Origin: JADFUS01 sp964368765
GTDB lineage: Bacteria; Bacteroidota; Bacteroidia; Bacteroidales; Rikenellaceae
Reading direction: 5' to 3'
DNA length: 7,106 nt
NCBI GenBank assembly: GCA_964368765.1
Contig: CAYJCU010000095.1
Coordinates: forward strand, 1-7,106
This document shows, in pieces, positions 1 to 6,242 of this stretch. The notes under the pieces were generated by a model, which worked only from the letters and a program-made list of their open reading frames with translations, did not search any database and was not told the origin of the DNA. Each line of letters starts with the position of its first letter. The stretch's first letter is position 1. Both the position numbers and the translations under genes were made by a program.

Positions 1-192
1 TTTGAATATCACTAACTTACAGCGATATTACCAACCATTTTTGGCATCATTGCCATTTTTAGGTGGTCGTTACCTCCATTTTAGTCCATTTGATTATAAT
101 AAAGGGGAATGAACAACTATTATTAGGTCGTAACTAATTGAAATACAGCTTCAATATAGTTTTGCGACTGCCCCTTAGGAATAATCAGCTAT
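1..192. other. Left flank without a convincing gene; possible insertion-sequence edge
   Basis: No supported coding region is seen here. The only open plus-strand frame runs from the window edge to a TGA near 112 (about 36 codons) and has no recognisable family features. The stretch contains repeated CCATTT motifs (starting at 35, 53, 76 and 86), the small palindrome GGCA-TCAT-TGCC (43-54), an inverted repeat ATTGAA/TTCAAT (137-155), and TTTTGCGACTGCCCC ending at 174. Read on the minus strand, that last segment starts GGGGCAGTCGCAAAACT, which resembles the GGG-rich terminal inverted repeats of some transposase families. An insertion-sequence end extending off the left edge is an inference. An intergenic regulatory or decayed sequence is equally possible. 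Confidence 0.3.
35..92. repeat. Cluster of CCATTT(TT) motifs
   Basis: CCATTTTTGG (35-44), CCATTTTTAGG (53-63), CCATTTTAG (76-84) and CCATTTG (86-92) lie in the same orientation at irregular spacing of 18, 23 and 10 bases. They are interleaved with GGTGGTCGTTACC (62-74). Clusters of short reiterated motifs occur at the ends of some insertion sequences as transposase-binding sites, but this assignment is inference. In an A/T-rich genome some of the recurrence could be chance. Confidence 0.4.
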
Positions 193-230
193 AAAAAAGA
201 CTTCCCATCTTTTTGAAGGGAAGCCTTTTT
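193..230 (-). terminator. Rho-independent terminator after the lipoprotein gene
   Basis: CTTCCC (201-206) pairs with GGGAAG (218-223). After one A/C mismatch the stem continues with G199-C225 and an A/T run (194-198 with 226-230). On the minus strand the GC-rich stem is followed by a run of six T, about 40 bases past the stop codon of the lipoprotein gene at 272. It would end the pheT-lipoprotein transcript. The plus strand also reads stem then TTTTT, so the hairpin could work in both directions. Confidence 0.8.
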
Positions 231-271
231 AGTATCAATAAATTTATATTAGCGCAGTAATATTTCGAAGA

Positions 272-1570
272 TTATAAAGCTAATACTCCATCTCTTTGTG
301 GAAGTATATTCTCTTCGGCAGTCCAGTAATACCACTGGAAGTTATTCTGATAGTTCGATGGAACTGAACCAGTTAGATTATTACCATTAACTATTAACAC
401 TAATAGTGATTCATTATCTCCTAAACTAACAGGTAACTCACCTGTAAGATAGTTATCATTAAGTACTAGGTAATTTAAAGGGAGTGTCCCTATCGCCTCA
501 GGTATATTACCACTAATCTTAGTGTTAGCAATAGACAGATTATTCAGTAGTGAAAGATTTGCTATTTCATCTGAGATAGTACCTGTAAGATTTGGATTAT
601 CGCTTAACCATAATAGATTTAGATATATTAATCGATATAAGCCAGGAGGAATATCACCACTGATATTATTACCATTTAGTCTCAAATTTGAAAGATAAGA
701 AAATTTGCTCAAATCAGGGAATGTAGTAATATCACTATTTGAAAGATTAAGACCTATAACACGAAGTTCAGAACCCTCAGACGTTATTACATAACTCACC
801 TCTACATCATCCCACTCTTCAATAGGAAGCGATGTATCCCAACCTAAATTGTATTGAGTATTAAGCTCTTTAAGCGCAACAATATCATTAGATAAACCAC
901 CGTCAGCACCATCTTGTATAATCTCTATCTCTAAAGTTGTAGTATCCGCTGGCACACTCCACTCTCCTGAAAGAGTAAATGTACCCTTACGAATATATGG
1001 AGTGGTATTTTCTGTTACATCTACATTAATCTTCTTAGTGTTAGTATCTACAGTAACCGAGAACCAGTTATTTTCATTCTCAACACCTTTAAATGTATCT
1101 AGATTATACTCCATATCGTAACTATACACTTTAGCCTCACTACTTACGTAATTAAGTGTATCAGCAGTAGTCATAGTTATAGGTATAGCCTCAAGTTCAA
1201 TATATACTGTACGAGTCTCTCCATAGGTACGATCGTAAATACGGATAGTATCATACTTAATCTCTCTTAACGGATTTGGCTCACTATACATCCACACCTC
1301 AACATCCTCTTCAGGTATTGTGTAGCCCGTAGAAGTAAATTGAGTACCTGATTTATCAAAACTACACCATGAGCTAACACCGTCACCAATAATCATCTCC
1401 CAAAGTTCATTTCTACCACCATATATATATACAGATGCAGAGTCTCCTGTATGTTCAAATGATATATAGGATGGTGTTACACCCATTAACTGAACACTAT
1501 CATCATCACCATTACAAGATACTGCAAATATAGATATAATAGCAGTCACAATGAAAAAATTTCTAATCAT
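272..1570 (-). CDS. Surface lipoprotein with two BACON-like domains and leucine-rich repeats
   Basis: This 432-residue protein has no assignable enzymatic role. It starts with a lipoprotein signal peptide: hydrophobic residues 5-17 and a lipobox ending at Cys19. The next residues, NGDDD, form an acidic patch of the kind that directs Bacteroidetes lipoproteins to the cell surface. Residues about 31-128 and 129-220 look like two BACON-type beta-sandwich domains, with SSWCSF near 67-71 and NNWFSV near 168-172, each ending in an alternating beta-strand. A short cap (226-265) precedes about six leucine-rich repeats (269-412) of the L-x-x-L-x-L-x-x-N-x-L-T/S-G-x-I-P type. The tail 420-432 (NILPQRDGVLAL) closes the protein. 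The gene begins 21 bp after the pheT stop with no promoter seen between them, so it is probably read on the pheT transcript and ends at the hairpin at 193-230. Binding of a glycan or protein partner at the cell surface is inferred from domain type only. No Shine-Dalgarno is present; the A/T-rich leader is normal for this phylum. Confidence 0.85.
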   Translation of the reverse strand: MIRNFFIVTAIISIFAVSCNGDDDSVQLMGVTPSYISFEHTGDSASVYIYGGRNELWEMIIGDGVSSWCSFDKSGTQFTSTGYTIPEEDVEVWMYSEPNPLREIKYDTIRIYDRTYGETRTVYIELEAIPITMTTADTLNYVSSEAKVYSYDMEYNLDTFKGVENENNWFSVTVDTNTKKINVDVTENTTPYIRKGTFTLSGEWSVPADTTTLEIEIIQDGADGGLSNDIVALKELNTQYNLGWDTSLPIEEWDDVEVSYVITSEGSELRVIGLNLSNSDITTFPDLSKFSYLSNLRLNGNNISGDIPPGLYRLIYLNLLWLSDNPNLTGTISDEIANLSLLNNLSIANTKISGNIPEAIGTLPLNYLVLNDNYLTGELPVSLGDNESLLVLIVNGNNLTGSVPSNYQNNFQWYYWTAEENILPQRDGVLAL

Positions 1571-1591
1571 AATTTGTTTATATTTAAATTC

Positions 1592-4051
1592 TTATTTTCT
1601 TACTTCAGCACCTAACTTCTCGAACTGATATATTAAACTATTCATACACTTATCAATAACGTTATCGGTAAGTGTTTTAGTGTTATCTTCTAGAATAAAA
1701 TTCAGTGCAACCGAACGTTTACCCTCAGGAATTTTATCACCCTCGTAAATATCGAAAAGTGTAACATTCTTAAGTAATTTCTTCTCGCTCTTCAATGCCA
1801 CGCTACGTAACATAGAGAATGTGGTATTCTTATCAACTAACAAAGCTAAATCACGGCGTACCTCAGGGAATTTTGAAAGCTCACTAACTGCCACCTTATT
1901 GCTTTTTATCATATCAATAAACGTGTCGAAATTCATCTCAAGGTAATATATATCCGCCTTTATGTCGAACATTTTTCGGTAACGCTTACTAACTACACCC
2001 ATTGTTAATAGCTCTTTACCTCTAACCTTAACCACAACACCCTCACTATATATGTCGTTGTCACAACTACTATATATAGCATCATTCATATTAATTCCGA
2101 AACGCTTAAGAACCTTTTCAATAAGGGTTTTTAGTGTGTAGAAAGAGCTGTCTTGTGATACTCTGTTCCATGAGGGAGCACTATCCTTACCTGTTACAGC
2201 AATAGCTAGTCTAGCACTCTCACTATATGCACTTAGAGGTCTATCCTCTTTTACATTATCACTATTATAGTAGTAACAGTTACCAAACTCATACAATTTA
2301 AGATCTCCATTCCTGCGATTTGTATTTAACTCAATAGCCTCCATCACATTAAAAAATAGTGTCTGACGCATAACATTAAGATCGCCACTCAATGGATTAA
2401 CTATCTTAACGCACCTATCTATAGGGTAATAGTTTGAGTTCTCATAATAACCTCCCTTTGTCAGAGAATTACTCATTATCTCGTTACATCCATTAGCAGA
2501 TAGCAGATCTGCAATTGTATTAGTAACCCTATCAGGATCTGGATTATTAGCATATGCCAATGTAGATTTAACCGATAACGGAACCTCTACATTATTATAT
2601 CCATATATACGTAAAATATCCTCAATAACATCCTCTTCACGTTGTACGTCTACCCTGTATGGTGGCACTGAAAGAGAAAGTTTATCCCCATCTTCACTCT
2701 CGATAGTTATCTCTAACCCCTCTAGTATTCGCTTAATATTGTCAATACCGATACTCTTGCCTATAAGCATATCGCAACGACTGATAGAAAAATCAACTTT
2801 GAAATTTTCTACTTTTGAATACTCTGCATCAATAATATCAGAGGTAACTTTACCACCAGCCATCTCTATAATCATAGTAACAGCACGCTTAAGAGCATAC
2901 TCTGTACCATTTGGATTAATACCACGCTCGAAACGGAAAGAAGCATCTGTACTTAGTCCATGACGCTTAGCACTCTTACGAACAGATACAGGGTTAAAAT
3001 ATGCACTCTCAATAAAAACATTTGTAGTAGTATCACTAATTCCACTATCTATACCACCAAATACACCAGCAATACACATTGGCTCTTCGGCTGAAGAGAT
3101 CATTAAATCTTCAGATGATAATGTGCGCTCAACCTCATCAAGAGTCTTGAATTTACGCCCATCTTCATAGTTACGAACCACTACCTTACCACCTTTAATT
3201 TTATCTGCATCAAAAAAGTGAAGTGGTTGTCCTACCTCATGTAGTATATAGTTTGATATGTCTACTAAATTATTTTTTGGCTGAATACCAATAGCACGTA
3301 GCGAAGATTGTAACCATTCAGGAGATGGAGCCACTGTAACACCACTAACAGTAATACCCATATAGTGTGGGCACGCCTCTTTATTCTCAACCTCTACATC
3401 AATTTTAAAGGAATTATCATCTACTTTAAACTCTTCAACAGATGGTAAAGTTAATACGTGGGGGATATTTGCATATTTTAGATATGCTGCCAAATCTCTT
3501 GCTACACCATAATGCGATGCTGCATCAATTCTGTTAGGCGTTAATCCTATCTCTAGCATATAATCCTCCTCTAATCCAAAATACTCTTTTGCGGCTGTAC
3601 CAACAACTGCTGAACTGTCAAGCACCATTATACCATCATGAGAAGAACCTATACCTAACTCATCCTCAGCACATAACATTCCAAACGACTCAGCACCACG
3701 TATTTTGCTCTTTTTAATTTTAAATCCTTCGCTATCAGGTGTTGGATACAATACAGCACCAACTGTTGCAACAACAACCTTTTGCCCAGCCGCCACATTA
3801 GGAGCCCCACAAACTATCTGAACAGGGTCGCTACCATAATTAACGGTCGTAATATGTAAATGATCTGAATCTGGATGAGGTTCACAAGTTAAAACCTCTC
3901 CGATAATGACACTTTCTAAACCTCCTTTAACACTCTCTATTCGCTCTACTCCTTCAACCTCTAATCCTATATCAGTTAAAATACGAGAAAGCTCATCTAT
4001 AGATAAAGTACAGTCGATATATCTTTTAAGCCATTTATGTGATATCTTCAT
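1592..4051 (-). CDS. pheT: Phenylalanine--tRNA ligase beta subunit
   Basis: This is the beta chain of the cytoplasmic alpha2-beta2 phenylalanyl-tRNA synthetase, which charges tRNA-Phe with phenylalanine using ATP. The 819 residues match the full-length bacterial family. The N-terminus MKISHKWLKRYI fits the usual start. In order come the OB-fold tRNA-binding domain (about 43-155, with EPHPDSDHL, GAPN and KSKIRG), the B3/B4 editing domain (about 215-390, with VDISNYILHEVGQPLHFFD and RFERGINP), the B5 domain (about 411-485, ending REEDVIEDILRIYGY), the catalytic-like core (about 495-705, with NPLSGDLNVMRQTL at 552-565), and the C-terminal ferredoxin-fold anticodon-binding domain (from about 727, SKFPEVRRDLALLVD). 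The alpha subunit gene pheS is not in this window, so the two subunits are encoded apart. The downstream lipoprotein gene is probably cotranscribed. A tRNA-Phe gene lies about 1.9 kb away on the opposite strand. No T-box-like leader is recognised in the 175 bp upstream. Confidence 0.98.
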   Translation of the reverse strand: MKISHKWLKRYIDCTLSIDELSRILTDIGLEVEGVERIESVKGGLESVIIGEVLTCEPHPDSDHLHITTVNYGSDPVQIVCGAPNVAAGQKVVVATVGAVLYPTPDSEGFKIKKSKIRGAESFGMLCAEDELGIGSSHDGIMVLDSSAVVGTAAKEYFGLEEDYMLEIGLTPNRIDAASHYGVARDLAAYLKYANIPHVLTLPSVEEFKVDDNSFKIDVEVENKEACPHYMGITVSGVTVAPSPEWLQSSLRAIGIQPKNNLVDISNYILHEVGQPLHFFDADKIKGGKVVVRNYEDGRKFKTLDEVERTLSSEDLMISSAEEPMCIAGVFGGIDSGISDTTTNVFIESAYFNPVSVRKSAKRHGLSTDASFRFERGINPNGTEYALKRAVTMIIEMAGGKVTSDIIDAEYSKVENFKVDFSISRCDMLIGKSIGIDNIKRILEGLEITIESEDGDKLSLSVPPYRVDVQREEDVIEDILRIYGYNNVEVPLSVKSTLAYANNPDPDRVTNTIADLLSANGCNEIMSNSLTKGGYYENSNYYPIDRCVKIVNPLSGDLNVMRQTLFFNVMEAIELNTNRRNGDLKLYEFGNCYYYNSDNVKEDRPLSAYSESARLAIAVTGKDSAPSWNRVSQDSSFYTLKTLIEKVLKRFGINMNDAIYSSCDNDIYSEGVVVKVRGKELLTMGVVSKRYRKMFDIKADIYYLEMNFDTFIDMIKSNKVAVSELSKFPEVRRDLALLVDKNTTFSMLRSVALKSEKKLLKNVTLFDIYEGDKIPEGKRSVALNFILEDNTKTLTDNVIDKCMNSLIYQFEKLGAEVRK

Positions 4052-4171
4052 ACGTTAAAATAATTTTCAATAGTGATATGAAACTACGCTTATATATAGT
4101 GTAACTCTCAATGTCGAAAACTACTACTTTATCATTATACTTAGTTTCATAAAATATTCTATAAACTTTAC

Positions 4172-4204
4172 ATATAAAGGTAAGGTTATTAATACAACCC
4201 TACC
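4172..4204 (-). terminator. Probable terminator after the thioredoxin-like gene
   Basis: GGTAAGGTT (4179-4187) and AACCCTACC (4196-4204) form a 9-bp stem with one G-U wobble (on the minus-strand transcript) and an 8-base loop. It lies about 22 bases after the stop at 4227. On the minus strand the stem is followed by TTTATATG, a weak U tract, so termination may be partial. The hairpin sits between the thioredoxin-like gene and pheT. Confidence 0.55.
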
Positions 4205-4226
4205 TCTATTATTATTAAACTACTCT

Positions 4227-5642
4227 CTATTTTTGCGACTCTAACTGAGAGATAGTATTTCTTATTGTCTCCAAATCTTCTGGTGTAGTTCCTTGAACAT
4301 TAGCATGTTTCTCTAAACTATCTTTTAGCACGAAAAGAGCCATAGCCTTACCGTTAATAGGCACAATTTTTTCCGCAATATGTATTGCTTTCTTTGGCGA
4401 AGGAGATGTATTATATAAATCTACATACCAAGAGACAATCATTTTATTAAAAACTTCATCCTTCTCCTCCTCTGGAGTCATCTTAACATACATTGCGAGC
4501 ATGCTTGTAAGCGTCTCAGACAAAAACATGTTGCTTACATTATACTCATATAATGCTCCATCTAACTCTTGACGCATTTGCTTTGCCTGATCAACAGCAC
4601 CTTGTTTTCTTGCTGCTTGAATATTCGCCTCTACCTGCTCAATCATAGCCATTACCTGAGGTTTCGAATCTCTAGCTGATAAGATAAATGATTTAAGATA
4701 ATTCTCATATATTTGTTTAAACTCTTTTGCATGATTATTTTTTGCAAAGAAAACAAGATGAATAAACTCTTCTGGCATAAGAACAATACCGAAACGTTGC
4801 CCTAGAACAATATTTGGTTGATTACCTTCCATACCAACAAAGGCATCTCTAAGAACCATCACCTCTTTATACTTATCTAAATTATTCTCCTCAATAGCAC
4901 TATCTATACCTTTACTGATAACACCAGCACATAAAAAGTTAAATTGTTGATACATCTGTGGATGCATTGAACTCTTACTCATTACAAGAGTACGAAGTAA
5001 TTTAGCCACAACCTCCTGATCATACTCTGTCATCTGCATAGCAAAACCAAGATTTTCAGGGAAAGCCATCTCCTCCTCTTTAAGTAATTTGTAGTAACTA
5101 TTAATTGCATCACCACAATCAGCCTGAATCTCAATAGATGCTGTAATAAACTTCTTTAAGAATGCTTTGTTTACTTTACTTCCTCCTTTTTCATAAGTCT
5201 CTCTCATTTCAAGAACTTTAGGAAGAGATTTTTGTGCCTTAAGAGCTAATTTACCCTCAGCAATAAATCCTGCCTCGTCACGAGCACCTATTATACTATA
5301 TACTTTTTTCCCGTTTCCGTCAATAAATAACATAGTAGGGTAATTTGTTACGCCATAGTTTTTAGCTACTTCAATACCATCCTCTGATTGCTCTGCATCA
5401 ATTTTAAGACAGATAAAGTTTTTGTTATATAGATCACCAACACTTTTTAATGGAAAAATATTATCAGCCATCTGCTTACATGGTCCACACCATGTAGTAT
5501 ATATATCAACGAAAACTAATTTTTTTTCAGCTTTCGCTCTTTCTACCGCGTCAGCGAATCTTTCACTACTAAAATCAATTCCTTGTGCAAAACTAACCAT
5601 TATAGCGAATATAGCGATTAGTGTTAATGTTAATTTTCTCAT
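4227..5642 (-). CDS. Exported thioredoxin-fold protein with long helical C-terminal region
   Basis: The 471-residue product begins with a signal peptide: KLTLTLIAIFAIMVSFA, with likely cleavage before Gln20, a common Bacteroidetes pattern. It is therefore expected in the periplasm. Residues about 23-140 form a thioredoxin fold with the redox-active motif WCGPC (Trp51, Cys52, Cys55) and the cis-proline loop in NYPTMLF (Pro102), so both key elements are intact. The remaining roughly 330 residues are predicted by eye to be mostly alpha-helical and charged, without a domain I can name. They may act in partner binding or as a helical scaffold. Disulfide reduction or isomerisation of exported proteins is the likely activity from the family; the substrate is unknown. 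The start has no Shine-Dalgarno, only an A/T-rich leader. A weak promoter candidate lies at 5705-5736 and a hairpin follows the stop. The gene diverges from tRNA-Phe across a 281-bp spacer. Confidence 0.9.
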   Translation of the reverse strand: MRKLTLTLIAIFAIMVSFAQGIDFSSERFADAVERAKAEKKLVFVDIYTTWCGPCKQMADNIFPLKSVGDLYNKNFICLKIDAEQSEDGIEVAKNYGVTNYPTMLFIDGNGKKVYSIIGARDEAGFIAEGKLALKAQKSLPKVLEMRETYEKGGSKVNKAFLKKFITASIEIQADCGDAINSYYKLLKEEEMAFPENLGFAMQMTEYDQEVVAKLLRTLVMSKSSMHPQMYQQFNFLCAGVISKGIDSAIEENNLDKYKEVMVLRDAFVGMEGNQPNIVLGQRFGIVLMPEEFIHLVFFAKNNHAKEFKQIYENYLKSFILSARDSKPQVMAMIEQVEANIQAARKQGAVDQAKQMRQELDGALYEYNVSNMFLSETLTSMLAMYVKMTPEEEKDEVFNKMIVSWYVDLYNTSPSPKKAIHIAEKIVPINGKAMALFVLKDSLEKHANVQGTTPEDLETIRNTISQLESQK

Positions 5643-5704
5643 AATAAATAATATAATTTTGTTTTTAAATTTAATCTTTCACTCTATCATTAAGCTAAAA
5701 CGGT

Positions 5705-5736
5705 GCAATTTACAATAAAATTATCACATACACAAA
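5705..5736 (-). promoter_or_regulatory. Weak candidate promoter for the thioredoxin-like gene
   Basis: Read on the minus strand, TTTG (5733-5736) is followed after 20 bases by TAAATTGC (5705-5712). The first matches the Bacteroides -33 element and the spacing is right, but the -7 element only partly matches TAnnTTTG. It lies about 60 bases upstream of the ATG at 5642. The surrounding sequence is so A/T-rich that a chance match is possible. Confidence 0.35.
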
Positions 5737-5870
5737 TTGAATAATAATAATTTTATGATACTATAAAAAAAATAAAAAAATATTTTACATGTATATATCT
5801 GTAAATCAACAAAAAATTAATATTTTGCATGACATCACAAAAAAATAAATAAAAAAAAGTTCGCAAAAAA

Positions 5871-5902
5871 TTTGGAGGATAAAAAAAAAGTGCCTATCTT
5901 TG
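5871..5902 (+). promoter_or_regulatory. Bacteroides-type promoter for tRNA-Phe
   Basis: TTTG (5871-5874) and TATCTTTG (5895-5902) match both elements of the primary sigma factor promoter of Bacteroidetes (TTTG and TAnnTTTG) with 20 bases between them. The -7 element continues as TATCTTTGCA, a very typical form. Transcription would start at about 5908-5912, some 12-16 bases before the mature tRNA 5' end. Confidence 0.8.
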
Positions 5903-5923
5903 CATTCGTAATCAAGTAAAGAT

Positions 5924-5996
5924 GGTGCCATAGCTCAGTTGGTAGAGCAAAGGACTGAAAATCCTTGTGTCCCCGGTTCGATTCCTGGTGGCACCA
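5924..5996 (+). tRNA. tRNA-Phe (anticodon GAA)
   Basis: The 73-nt cloverleaf has a 7-bp acceptor stem (GGTGCCA with TGGCACC), D stem GCTC/GAGC (5933-5936 with 5945-5948), anticodon stem AAGGA/TCCTT (5950-5954 with 5962-5966) with loop CTGAAAA and anticodon GAA at 5957-5959, variable segment GTGTC, and T loop TTCGATT (5977-5983). The discriminator is A5996 and the 3' CCA is not encoded. The T stem CCCGG/CCTGG has one C-T (C-U) mismatch in the middle (5974 with 5986). It decodes UUC and UUU. Its 3' half is the probable attachment site of the element that starts to its right. Confidence 0.96.
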
Positions 5997-6019
5997 CTTA
6001 GAGGAAACTCAAAACAACG

Positions 6020-6060
6020 TAAACTGCTGAATTTCAATGAGATTCAGCAGTTTATTTTTT
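6020..6060 (+). terminator. Strong terminator after tRNA-Phe
   Basis: A perfect 13-bp stem, TAAACTGCTGAAT (6020-6032) with ATTCAGCAGTTTA (6042-6054), extends inward by T-G, T-A and C-G pairs to a 3-base loop and is followed by TTTTTT (6055-6060). It lies 24 bases past the tRNA and would end its transcript. If the attachment site is in the tRNA 3' end, this terminator belongs to the incoming element and insulates the integrase from the tRNA promoter. Confidence 0.85.
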
Positions 6061-6209
6061 GCTACATATGGCAAAATATAGCACTTTGGAGCATACGGTC
6101 GGTAGCTAATTCAGTGTCCCGAAAAATTGCTCAAAAAAAAGCTACTGATTTATTTTCTTTCTCGCTGATACACAGTATTTTGCGTGTCAATCATCTCCTT
6201 AAGGTTTCA

Positions 6210-6217
6210 TACTTTTG
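6210..6217 (+). promoter_or_regulatory. Candidate -7 element of the integrase promoter
   Basis: TACTTTTG matches TAnnTTTG exactly and lies 25 bases before the integrase ATG at 6243, predicting a short leader. No TTTG sits at the expected 19-21 base spacing; the nearest, at 6179-6182, is 27 bases away. The promoter may therefore be weak or depend on an activator. Confidence 0.45.
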
Positions 6218-6242
6218 TCTTACACTTTAAATTACAAAAATT

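Noticed and set aside
2739..2963. Plus-strand open frame of 74 codons inside pheT
   Set aside because: It lies antisense within a strongly supported pheT reading frame, has no family features and no promoter.
4052..4171. Possible pheT leader regulation or promoter
   Set aside because: TAGTTTTC (minus strand, 4116-4123) nearly matches a -7 element but has no TTTG at the right spacing, and no attenuator or T-box features were recognised.
5422..5718. Plus-strand open frame overlapping the thioredoxin-like gene start
   Set aside because: It is antisense to the signal peptide and thioredoxin domain coding region, and its product is low-complexity in the tail with no recognisable features.
5784..5805. 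Dyad TTTACA-N10-TGTAAA in the divergent spacer
   Set aside because: A 6-bp A/T-rich inverted repeat in a very A/T-rich spacer is expected by chance, and it does not overlap a promoter element well enough to call an operator.
5755..5890. Poly-A/T tracts possibly forming an origin or curved DNA
   Set aside because: The tracts fit a generally A/T-rich intergenic region and there are no iterated origin boxes.
6114..6120. GTGTCCC matching the tRNA variable/T-stem segment at 5967-5973
   Set aside because: Only seven bases are identical before the sequences diverge, too short to call a second attachment site.
5967..6230. Plus-strand open frame starting inside tRNA-Phe
   Set aside because: It begins in the tRNA and reads through the terminator hairpin, so it is not a plausible gene.
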